Part shown: positions 33,634-43,729 of the stretch, in pieces
Numbering within the stretch: position 1 is the stretch's first letter
How the letters are laid out: the number at the start of each line of letters is the position of its first letter
Source of the DNA: Bombardia bombarda
Taxonomy: Eukaryota; Ascomycota; Sordariomycetes; Sordariales; Lasiosphaeriaceae
Length of the DNA stretch: 64,000 bases
Direction of reading: 5' to 3'
Assembly: GCA_030512295.1 (NCBI GenBank)
Contig: JAULSR010000001.1
Span: 3,371,001-3,435,000, forward strand
Position numbers and translations under genes: made by a program
Notes under the pieces: model-generated
Database searches by the model: none
Told to the model about the DNA's origin: nothing
What the model saw: only the letters and a program-made list of their open reading frames with translations

Positions 33634-36600
33634 TTACTCGGCTCCGTTGATATCCATCTCGTTGACAGTCCAGGACTTGTCAACCCAGTCCCGCTTCTCG
33701 CCAAGGAAGACGAGGCGCTCAGACTGCTTGTCCAGCGCTTCGACGATATACTTCTGTGCAACCTCTCGAACCTGGTCTTTGGTCACATCCAGCAGTTGCT
33801 CTCGCCGTTGCTGCTTCATTTCTTCAGTCAGACCGTAGAGGAAATTGCCCATGCCTTCTTCGTTGACAGCCCTGGGCGCATCAACGCCCTGGAACACCGA
33901 GATCTTTGCGTCTTCGAGGTCCCGATCCGACCATTGTTTGTTGACGGCCCACTGTCCAGCCTTTTGCATGATGCTCATCGTGTTCAGAGGATTGGGGTCA
34001 CGGTAAGAGTAGAAACCGAATATCCCATCCAATGCACGCGAGTAAGCCCCACCACCGTAGGCGCCACCCTTTTCCCGAATCTCGTGGTGCAAATGCTTGT
34101 GAGTCAGGAGCTGAGAGAGAATCTGCAGCGGTGCACCTTGTGGTGAGGTATACGAAACCGTTGGCAATGCAAGAGCGCCGTAGTAAACTTGGTATGGTAG
34201 AGGGTAGAATGTCTTGATGTTTCTCGAGAACTTGGGCGCTTCTCGGCGAGGGAAGCTGACAGAGTTTGCGGGCAGAGAGTCCATGAAATTCGACAGAGCC
34301 TTTGAGTTATCCTCAACACTTCCGCTGTCACACGTGATAGCTGTTCGGAGGTTACCAGCCAATGCGAATTGCTGAATCTGCTTCAGTTTCGCGATGACAT
34401 CCTCAAGCGGGTCTGTCTCAGGTCGGCTGGCCAAGGAAGTCACTAGCTTCACCTGCGACAGACCACCGACCTGCTCCTTGAGGAGCGAGTCCCACGTTAA
34501 CCCAGCCTCGGCAGCTCTCCTAGCGTAGGAGTGTCCAGACGAGGCGATGTCGTTTATGACTCCATCCGCAGATGCCTGCAAAAGCTGGCGGATCTGTTGT
34601 GCCGCGTCGGGGCTGTCGAAGTCTGTGTCAACGACCAGGTTTCGCAGCAGATCAAACATGGTAGGTACATGTCTGTCCAATGCCATTCCGGTGAAAATAA
34701 GACCCTCAGTAGCCTTCGTAAAATCTGTGGGTTGTGAAGCCGAGTGGTAGCCTACAGATACTCCACCAGTCTTCAGCTTGATGAGATCCTCCAACTGCTC
34801 CATCGACATGTCTTTTGTCCCGAGTCGCATGATTGAGTCAGTGAAAAGAGGGATGAGAGTTCTGAGTTCATCAGGCAAGTTCTCCAATGTGTTGATAGCC
34901 CGGAAGTAGGTAAGGCCGTTGGTTGGAGCCTCACGCCATTGAATCTTGACTCTGTTTCCAGTCTCATTCCTCAAGACGACAGGCTCTTTTTGACGGGGGA
35001 TGTCCTGGACATGCACGCTGGGAAGGCAGCCGAGGTCTTCAGTATTCGACTTCCCCTGCTCAGCCAGAAGCTGGAGCTCCCGTGCCTCAAATGCTGCCCG
35101 AGCTTGCTCCTCGCCTCCAGCAGATTTGACGACTTCCGAAATCTTGGTTTTCAGACGGGTCTCTTCTTCTTGGACCAGCTCTTGGCCGAAGTCCGCGGAT
35201 GGTGCCATTGTGAAAGTCAGAGTATTGTCATTTAACAAGTACTTGTCCATGAGACCCTCAAGATAGCCTCCCCGAGCAAACTTGGTCTCGAAAGCAGTAA
35301 GAGTCTCGTTCCAGGCGAGAGAATCAAATGGATCAATTCCAGTAAACCACTTTGGCTTTAAGCGGTGAAGCATAGACATGCCAAAGTTGGCAGTCTTGTG
35401 CTTCAATCCAAGCTCGAGTTGATGCAGGTAGCCGTCGATCTTTGACCGATCGAACCCCTTCTCCCGCATGTTGCGGAGGATCTCCTGCACTTTCGGCTTC
35501 AACTGGGGTACGTCTGTCTCTTGAACGCCAGTCAACCCGATTGAAAATATGCCAAGCTTGCCTGAGCTGTCATATCCCGAATTTGGGCTCCAATCAGTGC
35601 CCAAACCGGTCTCGATCAGTCCCTTGTACAACGGCGAGCCGTACCCATCGGTAAGGAGCGCAGATATCAGGGCCAACGAGAATGATTCTACTACGTCCGA
35701 GGTCTCGCCAAGAACCCAGGATACTGAGGTCTTGAACTGTTTGTTCTGATCCACTAAGGGATCGACCGGTCCAAAGAGCTTGACCTCCCTTGGGCCGCCA
35801 CTGAGATCAATGGGGCGGTGAATGGCTATGTCACCCTTGATCTTCTCGAAAGTACCAAGTTGAGCGTCAATTTCTTTCAAGTGATCAGCCAACGGCATAT
35901 CGCCATATGTGAAAAGCTTGGCGTTGCTCGGGTGATAGTGCTCAGCATGAAACGTCTTCAACTGCTTGTAAGTGAGATCAGTGATCTTTTGTGGGTCACC
36001 ACCAGAGTTGTTGATATCTGGGAAGATATGATCCTGGAATCTGATGTAGAACAGGTAGCTCGCATCTGACATCTGACCCTTCATTTCGTTGTATACAACA
36101 CCCTTGAAGACAAGCTTCTTGTCCTCGGGCTTCGCGTCGGCTCCAGCAGCCTGCATGGCCTGGGGGTTCTCTGGGCCAATGCGCCACCCCTCCTGGGTGA
36201 AATCAGATTCTTTCAACAAGGGACGCAGCGTTGCATCCAGATATACAGACATCAGATTCTTGTAGTCTTGTGAATTAGTGGTGGCGAACGGGTAGAATGT
36301 GTGATCTGATGCTGTGAAGGCGTTCATGAAGTTGGACAGGGTCCGCGGGAGCATCTTGAAGAAGGGATCTCGAATGGGATACCTGGTGGGTATTATCAGT
36401 ACAGAAGTGGTAAAAGACATACTGTGTCAAGCAGTCTGGCAAGCACCTACTTCTCGCTTCCACATAGCGTGGTGTGCTCCAGAATATGGGGTACGCCGGT
36501 GTCGTCTGGAGGATTGGTCTTGAACCCGATGGAGAAGACATTGTTGCTGTCATCACGGGCAATGTGCAGATGCTCTGCACCCGTCTTGTCGTGTTGCAAA

Positions 36601-36740
36601 TGCAACGCCGTCAGCTCCAGCTCTGGGACATGCTTTGATCTGAGTAGAGTAAAGCCATGAAGCTTGTCGCCTGGCTTGGGTAGCTGCGAGAACTCGGTGA
36701 CGGCCCGTCGCGTCGCGCCTTTGGTGGCGTTGCGCAGCAT
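33634..36740 (-). CDS. cym1: Mitochondrial presequence protease Cym1/PreP (M16C)
   Basis: Zinc metalloprotease of the mitochondrial matrix that degrades cleaved targeting peptides. Exons 36740-36451 and 36382-33634, with a 68-bp intron (gtaggt...accag), give 1012 residues, normal for the family. The zinc site HILEH (His85, Glu88, His89) lies in [20 protein letters not shown], followed by [20 protein letters not shown] and [24 protein letters not shown] carries the distal glutamate. The C-terminal half has the usual [18 protein letters not shown]. The ATG at 36740 gives [14 protein letters not shown], a short Arg-rich amphipathic stretch that could serve as a mitochondrial presequence. The frame upstream reaches a stop without another ATG. 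The gene is divergent from the taxilin gene. Confidence 0.95.
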
Positions 36741-38004
36741 CTTTGCCGTGCCGAAAGGGCCAGACAATAAAGCTGTGACGCGAGACGATGTCGTCACTAA
36801 TCTGCGGCAGCTAAGCCTAGTGCTTCTGCCTGTGAGTTGAAGGAGATTCTGGTTATGTCGGCATTAAGACGGGTCTGCGGATGTGGGAGCTCGAAATATT
36901 TGTCGGGAAGGAAGTCGTCGGGAGCCACTGCAAGGCAAGTACGATGTAGCGATGGAGGTCCCGTCGCCAAGCATAAGAGACAAAATAGGCTCGGCTTGGT
37001 CGGACGCCGTGAACTGTTATCGGGGTACTTGGGGCCCCACACCCCGCCGTCCTGCAGTGCCACGTCTGACGGGTTTTCAGTCTCGTTTCTCGTCGTACAG
37101 TCATATCTGAGGCGGATCTAATTGGCCACCCCTGAGTCAAATGTCCATCAGGGCAGGTGGGCCAGTGGACGGCGACCTGGGCGACCTGGGCATTGGCTGG
37201 TCCAACGTCCCGAAGCCTTGTAATGATGAGCAATTAGGACTCCGCTCGCGGGTTTGAGCACATGTTCCAGGCTGCCCGGGCCTGAGGTCGAACCGGGCGG
37301 AACTAATGCAATTGCGACGACATTCGGCGACACTTCGATCCATTGCGCTTTCAATCTCTGCATGATTGCCTGTTCGCTTCAACACCGATATCTCATATCT
37401 CGCATCCTTCAGGGCCTCCGTCTCTGCGGCAGCGTGTACGGGTATATACACAGCGCATCGCACTTCGAGGACGCCGAGAAAGGGCAGATCTGGTCGTAAA
37501 ACACCCGAAAAAAAGACTCGTCAGTCAAACCGTCGGCAGCATTGATTCAGCATTGCCGTCATTGGGATTCGAAAACACCTCCACCACCCATAAAAGCGCC
37601 TGCACCACGGGGGCACCTCCACTATTCACTTCGTACCTACCTCCCTCGACGTACGGTGCGGCACGGCTAGCTGGTACCTAGTAGAGCCAAGTGATAATAA
37701 GGTAGACTGCCTACCATCCTATAATCAGGTAGCTACCTAGAAAGGTACCTACCTTACCTAGAAGCTAGCAGTCCGTGCTGCAGCCCAGCAAGCGGGCACC
37801 ACCAGCGAAGACATCCATCCAATTTGCGTCCCGGCTGATTAACCGACGCCATAGTGATCTCCTCCCAAAACATCAAAGTCTTTCGCAGCGATCGAACTCG
37901 AGCCGACGAGTCCACCCTCGAAACCCGCTGCTATTGCGCGCACAGTACTACCACTACACCGTAACCCCGCAAGGCGTAGACAACAAACAGTAGAGCGGTA
38001 CGGG
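36741..38004. promoter_or_regulatory. Divergent promoter region of cym1 and the taxilin gene
   Basis: A 1.26-kb spacer between divergent start codons. The part nearest the taxilin gene (37630-37770) is packed with TACCTACC, GGTACCTA and AGGTAGCTACC blocks, the densest such cluster in the window. Short frames on both strands show no domain. A region around 37259-37300 contains GGTCGAACC but cannot fold as a tRNA T-arm. Confidence 0.5.
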
Positions 38005-39980
38005 ATGATGATGCAGAGTCTTCCACGACCCATGGGCTCCATTGCTAACGCAGACACTGGCCTCGAAGACGGCGCTGCTCCTTCCCAGAGAATGTCAAGC
38101 GCCAATACCCTCGTGACCTCCGCGACGGCAGCACCTCGACCCACGACGCCAATGACCAATGGAGCCGCAAACCATCCCGTGCCTGACCTGGCCCTGCCGA
38201 ATGGACACTCGACGCATACCCACGAGACCCGACCGGCTCCGGCTCCTCCCGCAGCCATGGCCGGCAAGAAGGGCAAGCAGAAAAAGGCGCCAGAGCCAAA
38301 CGAGGCATCCAAACTTATTGCCGCGCGAATATCCCAGCTGGAACTTGACGCCGCCGGTGAGAAGGACCAGGAGGCTGAAATCGGTGCGTGCTATCTTCAC
38401 TTCTCTCCCCGAGTTGACCAGAGCAAATGCGCGCTGCAGGGAACCCGCGTTGATGGATCTGGGGCGATCTCTCAAAACGTTAAATCTCAATTTCGTTTTA
38501 AGCTTGTTATCTACTCGGCAAGATGGCGGATGAAGTGCATGCGGCTCGTCTGCCACGGGCTGGAATTAAGGTCAGGAAGGGGGGCTGACAGACCGAATGT
38601 TGAACAGAGCGAGAAGTCAAGAAAGCGAATAGGGAACTGCACAGCCAGACTTCCCGGATGAACGACCTCCAAAAGATCGAACATCTGACGAAGCGCTGCT
38701 CCGACCTGCTCTCTGAGATGAAGCGGCATGAGCGCGAGAGCATCAAGAACAAGAAGCGCGGTGACCAGCTGCAGAAAGACAAGGACAATAGCCGGAACGA
38801 GCTTAGTAAGACCACGTCTCTGAAGGAAAAGCTTGAAAAGCTCTGCCGTGAGCTGCAGAAGGAGAACAACAAACTGAAGGTCTGCGCCCCCCAGTCGTTA
38901 CATTGGCTGTTCGAACCGGCATACTGATGGGCTCTTGCGGGCAGAACGAGAACAAGACCCTTTCCGACACCCAGGTCAGAAGTCAAAACTCGTGGGACGA
39001 GAGATATTCAGGCCTGCTTAGGCGGATGGATGACTATCAAGAAGAGAAGGACAACCCTCGGAAGCAGGTGGTGGATATGGAGATGGACGAATTGTTGGTG
39101 GCCCAGTTCAGCCCCTCGTTATTGTTGACACATTGCTCATAACTTCCAGCTTCCGCCAGCGATTCAAATCACTGATTGAACAGTACGAACTGAGGGAGCT
39201 TCACTTCCACTCGCAAATGCGCACAAAAGAGCTCGAGGTTCAGTACAACCTGGCTCGGTTCGAGCGCGAAAAGAAGAACTATGAGTCGGAGCTCGCCCGC
39301 TCAAGACAGTTGAATTCGCAGGTTCAGACCTTCTCGAAGACGGAGACGGAATTGCGACAGCAACTCAATGTCTACGTGGACAAGTTCAAGCAGGTTTGTA
39401 TTGCTGCCTCGCCCGTTAACCGACCGACCAGGCTGACGGTAAGATATAGGTCGAAGACACATTGAACAACAGCAACGACTTGTTCCTTACTTTCCGTAAG
39501 GAAATGGAAGACATGTCAAAGAAGACGAAACGCCTTGAAAGGGAAAACGAAAACCTGAAGAGGAAACACGAGCAAGTGAACGGGAATATCCTCAAGATGG
39601 CCGAAGAAAGGAACAAGCACCTGAGCGAGATCGAGGACCTCAAGAAAAAGCTGGAAAAGCTGAACGGCATTATCAAGCAGATGCAGCAACAGGGTCGGGG
39701 CATTCCTCAAGGGCTGGCTGGCTCGGTTGAAAACGGCTATGTGGAGGGCGAAGGGGACCTCGATGGGGACGAAAGCGAGTACGAAGACGACGAGTACGAC
39801 GAAGGGGAAGATGTGAGCGACGATGGCGACGAATACGACGACGAAACCGAGGACGAGCAGCTGCATCAACACCAGCCCCAGCCCCAACCCCAACCCCAAC
39901 CCCAGCCTCAGGCATACGGACCCGAGCGACCACCCGCCGTTACGACCGCCGCCCCTGCGACTGCCAACGGCCATCGTTGA
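38005..39980 (+). CDS. Taxilin family coiled-coil protein
   Basis: Cytosolic coiled-coil protein of the taxilin family; animal taxilins bind syntaxins. Five exons: 38005-38383, 38608-38879, 38945-39093, 39150-39393 and 39450-39980, all with GT/AG and in phase, giving 524 residues. The N-terminus (about 85 residues) is low-complexity Ala/Pro/Thr. A basic patch (KKGKQKKAPE) precedes a long heptad region. Family-specific segments are IEHLTKRCSDLLSEMKRHER, KLEKLCRELQKENNKLK, FRQRFKSLIEQYELRELHFH, and VEDTLNNSNDLFLTFRKEME. The C-terminus has an acidic run (ESEYEDDEYDEGEDVSDD) and a Gln-Pro repeat (QPQPQPQPQPQ) from CCCCAA units at about 39874-39909. It shares a promoter region with cym1. A role in membrane traffic is inferred from the family. 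Confidence 0.88.
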
Positions 39981-40923
39981 GCCGCGGCATTGGAGAGAAC
40001 CGGGAGAGGGAGAAGTAACCTAGCTGCTGACGATCGTGTGGCTACGCTCTTCGAAAGCACCAGATGGCCTTGACTGTCTGGTGCCGAATGCAGCTCGAAC
40101 ACCCCCCTGTTGCGGGGGGTCGTTTGGTTGCCATGCGTTTCTAGGATCGATCGAGCGCAGCACATGGCCTGTCACATGGTGTCATGTGGCAGCTTACTTC
40201 TGCTCGGTTTTGTACTGTACAACTGGCGACATTCTTTCGCACTGCCCCATAGTATACCTCGTAGAACCAGCCTGCTCTTTTATACAACGTTGATTCTGCA
40301 TTTTGACTCGTCGTCGTTCATATCAGTCTTTTCTTCCTTCTGAATTGCATGTCAACCTGAAAGACAAGCGTCTGTATGGGTTGAAGACATATACTAGAAC
40401 TACTATATTAACTACAACCATGTAGCTTGGTTATCTGAGGGCAATTAGAGGGCGCGACACATTGCTTCTGCCTCATCATGTGCAAAGCGACAGAATGGAT
40501 ACCTACTGCGGGCTGGAGATGAGAACAATAACATGGATCCGCTTAACTGCATGTTAGTCGGTTTATAAAGGTTCTTACCTAAGGTACCTGTGGGCAAGCG
40601 CGCCTTCTTACCTTACTCGTGAAGGGGCCACGATGCTGCCTCGGGATGCAAACACAAAAAGTTATCATTTGGCATTGAAATTCAAGAATATTGCTGTCTT
40701 AATCGCCGAGTCCGGAGATGGTTACAGACGTCTCACCGACGCTATTAGTGAGAGTGTAAAGATAGCAGCTCTCGCCAAAGTCAAGGAGCGTTTTGAGGGT
40801 GGCTCTCTGTTCAAGGAAGTTGACATGCAGACAATAGAGCAAATCACCATTACATGAGTAATTCCTTCGACCGTTCTACACCATCTTTATTGACAGCGAC
40901 CAGTAACTTGACTCACCCACCAG
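39981..40923. other. Spacer downstream of taxilin, with an unresolved 74-codon frame
   Basis: Holds the taxilin 3' UTR and further right a plus-strand frame at 40633-40857 (MLPRDANTKSYHLALKFKN...). That frame ends in TGA one base before a good donor (gtaatt, 40860) that would splice to the acceptor at 40921-40923. The reading frame cannot continue into the next exon, so I do not call it a gene. TACC/GGTA blocks occur at about 40577-40615. Confidence 0.35.
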
Positions 40924-41093
40924 AGTGAGGGCGACCAGAATGCCCACTACTCCGTCCAGGGCGAGACTGCTACTGGTAGAAAGGTCAAGGGTGGACATAT
41001 CCCTGAGGACACGTCCAAGCAGACAGTAAGTTCTCGACTCCATGTTCTCGTGTGAACACTGCAGCTAACTACATGCTATAGCAAGCTGGATAA
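40924..41093 (+). CDS. C-terminal exons of a small hydrophilic protein, 5' end unresolved
   Basis: Two exons, 40924-41025 and 41082-41093, flanked by a good acceptor (cccaccag) and joined by a 56-bp intron (gtaagt...ctatag), encode SEGDQNAHYSVQGETATGRK then VKGGHIPEDTSKQTQAG and stop. The segment is hydrophilic and compact like small fungal stress or conidiation-type proteins, but I cannot place it in a family. No in-frame start or matching upstream exon is visible; every frame entering the acceptor meets a stop. It may be a decayed gene or have a distant first exon. Confidence 0.33.
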
Positions 41094-41351
41094 GCATGTG
41101 CGCTGTGGCATCAAGCTATATTGCTTGTTTCGCGGATACAGAGCATTCCTTACTCCGCTGTATCCTAGTCATCATGCAGGAACCAATCGCATTGGTAGCA
41201 CCACTATACCCGCTGCTCCTGACAGGTGGGCATCCCGGGGCCAAGCTGTACTCGGTACAACCCCTGAGTTTAACCCCATGCGTGGCGGCTTACTAGACTA
41301 AATGGTTTATATGAGGATGGTGAGACCGACAAGAGGGCTGACTCTAGCAAG

Positions 41352-42109
41352 ATGGATGGCTCTGACGGAGAGTCGCTGTTCAAAAGAAATTCAAAAAAGC
41401 ATGAAAAAGGCTATCAAACTGGACTTGCCTTGGTCGCGGTGTACCTTGTAACGAACGGTATCTGTATGGTCCCATCTTCCTTGCCCTTGCGATCATACCG
41501 GTCATATGTTCAATCAAAGCCTTCAAGATACTTCGAAATCACACAAGTGGAATCGCAGGCAATGCAGGCAACCCTAACTTCATCACTCTACTGAAGATGT
41601 TCATCAGCACAACCTCATTGGCAGCGGCGTGCAGGATTGGTGGAGGAGTAACGCTGGTGGCGTATCTGTTCTTGGATCAAAAGGAGCTTGAAACGCAACT
41701 TCGTCAGGTTTTTATTATCGTACGTTACCATCCCCCATTTATAGATAGAAGTTCATTTTCCCAGGCTTGTCTTTTCACAGGAGGCGGATGCTCGCTCTCC
41801 TTTTTCTCCAAGGCCTTTCGCCACGGTATTGTTCAAAAGATGAAGCCTTCGGCAAGGAAGTTGTCCACACACCTCCCAAGTTTCCCATACGATGAAGACG
41901 GAGTGTTAGGCTTGACTAGGCAGTTTACACTGCGGTCGGCGCAATCATCCTCATATGGTCTGCATGATAAGGAATTTGACACGACATCCAACCCTTTCCC
42001 CAAAGGCCTTCAGCAATCATACTCGTTTTCGGCGTATTTCTCGAACAACGATGGAAAATCGGATATACCGATAGGCCCTCTGGGAACCTCAGTAGAAGAT
42101 ACAATTTGA
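41352..42109 (+). pseudogene. Broken or unresolved membrane-protein gene
   Basis: Three plus-strand frames carry pieces that look like one protein. One gives GYQTGLALVAVYLVTN (about 41419-41458). Another, after a frame change near 41458-41471, gives YGPIFLALAIIPVICSIKAF, KILRNHTSG and LLKMFISTTSLAAACRIGGG, then VTLVAYLFLDQKELETQLRQ. A donor (gttttt, about 41708) and acceptor (cccag, about 41764) would lead to a Ser-rich hydrophilic tail ending TSVEDTI at 42109. At least two hydrophobic spans are visible. No homopolymer is at the break, unlike the other frameshifts here, so this may be real decay. No family recognised. Confidence 0.3.
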
Positions 42110-42315
42110 TAAGGATGAGGGTCAAAAACGAGTATGTCGAATAGAAGTTTCGAGTCTATGGATGCTGTCTTGGAAGAGATTTCATTGTATTGAAAGGAAT
42201 TCGAGAAACTTTCTAGTAATTATAGTACTAGTTTTAGGGATTGAAGACATTAGCAATTTAAGGAGTTTTAGAAGATTTTACAGGTGGCTTGCGAGGCTCT
42301 CCTTGTTTTTAAGAG
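42110..42315. other. Short A/T-rich spacer
   Basis: About 200 bp between the broken membrane frame and the zinc-finger stop codon. A/T-rich (for example 42170-42290); nothing else seen. Confidence 0.4.
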
Positions 42316-43071
42316 CTACTTGATCAAGATACAGGCCGTGCCTGGAGAACATTTGAAGACGAAGGGGATGAATTGAACTGGAAAAGCTGGATTGCATGAG
42401 GACCTTTTCCGCTTGGTGCTGGCAGTGGTCCGTTGGTCTTCGGCTCGTTCCATCGTCTTTAGCCCGAATAACCCCTCTCGATCGTGGACGAGCTCCGTGT
42501 GAAAATACCACGAGTTATAGGTGGCAAACGAGATGTCTGTGGAATTGCAAATCCGGCACAGAACATCCTTGTTCTTGAAGTGTCCTTGGACATGAATCTT
42601 GAGGCCTCGTGCACTGCCGTACCAAACGCAGAGAGGACAGCGCGCAATATCCGGATGGCCATGCTTCTCGGTCAGGTGGTGGAACATCTCATCGACTGAA
42701 TAGCTCGGTGGTGTGACTCTATCGGCTTCGGAAATCACACATTTCAAACAGGTGAAAACGCGTTCCTTAGAAGAGAGAAGCGCGGTATGCCGGCTGTAGT
42801 GTTTGATAGCGCCGGATCTGGAAGCTGGAACTTGGCCGCCACAGATAAAGCAGCCATGGGCGACCGTACAGTTTCGACGGCAGCTTGTCGGTGAGTTGTG
42901 GTGCCAAACTATGCCTTTCTTTGAACGTTCCTCGGCACCATCGTTAAATGTGAATTCTTTGGGTTTGCCGTTCTCCGAAAGGGTATAGCTGCTAAACTGG
43001 GGAAATGGAGATCGAAACGGAGGTGGATGCCCAGGGCCGTAAATGACTGAGGGCGGGCCGCTAAACCCCTT
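42316..43071 (-). CDS. C2H2 zinc-finger protein with four fingers, first exon unresolved
   Basis: A minus-strand frame open from 43071 to the stop at 42316 (251 codons) but with no ATG in its first 108 codons. Four C2H2 units can be read: GCFICGG...IKHYSRH (C-x2-C-x13-H-x3-H), FTCLKCVIS...HHLTEKH with a long loop, RCPLCVWYGSARGLKIHVQGH (split here as C-x2-C-x11-H-x3-H) and LCRICNSTD...YFHTELVH (C-x2-C-x15-H-x4-H). Upstream is a Pro-rich stretch (YGPGHPPPFRSPFPQFSSY). Acceptors at 43061-43062 (tttag) or inside CCCTCAG just downstream would start this exon; the first exon should lie between 43.06 and 43.4 kb. Likely a DNA- or RNA-binding protein, target unknown. The tail after the fourth finger is basic. 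Confidence 0.6.
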   Translation of the reverse strand, partial: KGFSGPPSVIYGPGHPPPFRSPFPQFSSYTLSENGKPKEFTFNDGAEERSKKGIVWHHNSPTSCRRNCTVAHGCFICGGQVPASRSGAIKHYSRHTALLSSKERVFTCLKCVISEADRVTPPSYSVDEMFHHLTEKHGHPDIARCPLCVWYGSARGLKIHVQGHFKNKDVLCRICNSTDISFATYNSWYFHTELVHDREGLFGLKTMERAEDQRTTASTKRKRSSCNPAFPVQFIPFVFKCSPGTACILIK

Positions 43072-43729
43072 TCAGCCGGCCAAACGACTCCCAATTCCCA
43101 TCAACTTTTGTTTGCACCTCAATGGATCTTTCCCAGACTTGCTACTGCTGTCCAAGCCCCTTTTATGGTGCATGTCTCCAAACCATAACTTTATTGCAGC
43201 AATCCGAATGAAGCACTACCTTGGTCGATATTTTAGGTTCAAGCAGGTGAACAGAGCATGTAGCGCACGCACCGCGGCAACTTGACTGTACATGTACCTG
43301 CCGAGTCCGCTGCTGCCATTCCGACATTACAGCTGGAGGCGCAACCAGACCCGACTCTCAGCCTGAAACATACGTGTTGCCTACCATACCTACCAAAGGT
43401 ACTTACCTACCGCGCACCTCATCACCGCCCTCTCTGAAGCCGAAACCGACCTGGATTGGGGTCTGGGATGCACGGGTGGTGTTTCTAAAGAATCCCCGAT
43501 GCCTGCCATTGACCCGCCTCTATCTTGCTTGCGGAAACCAGCCAAGAGCTAGACGACATACATAGCCAATTCCATCTCGTTACTTTTCCGTGGGAGCAAC
43601 TCGCCCCTATCGCGAACCTCCTAACGAGGCCGACGACGACAACGACGACGACGACAACGACGACAGCGACGACGACGACGACGAGGGTGATAAATCATCG
43701 CGCAGGAGCAAAAGCACACAAGCTCGACT
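43072..43729. other. Spacer upstream of the acidic-protein gene
   Basis: Contains the presumed first exon of the zinc-finger gene (minus) and the leader of the acidic-protein gene (plus). TACCTACC/GGTACTTACC blocks lie at about 43380-43410. A GAC/AAC trinucleotide repeat fills 43631-43685. Confidence 0.45.
43631..43685 (+). repeat. Imperfect (GAC)n trinucleotide repeat in a 5' leader
   Basis: GACGACGACAACGACGAC-type repeat of about 55 bases ending 45 bases before the start codon of the acidic-protein gene, so it is probably transcribed but not translated. Confidence 0.85.

Noticed and set aside
6177..36740. Two M16 metalloproteases in one window as a possible functional cluster.
   Set aside because: They belong to different subgroups (YOL098C-like and Cym1), lie 24 kb apart with unrelated genes between, and both are housekeeping genes in fungi.
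37259..37300. GGTCGAACC resembling a tRNA B box (minus strand).
   Set aside because: No five-base-pair T stem forms around it and no A box or acceptor stem lies at the right distance. Similar GTTCGA-like spots at 5245, 11330 and 15215 fail in the same way.
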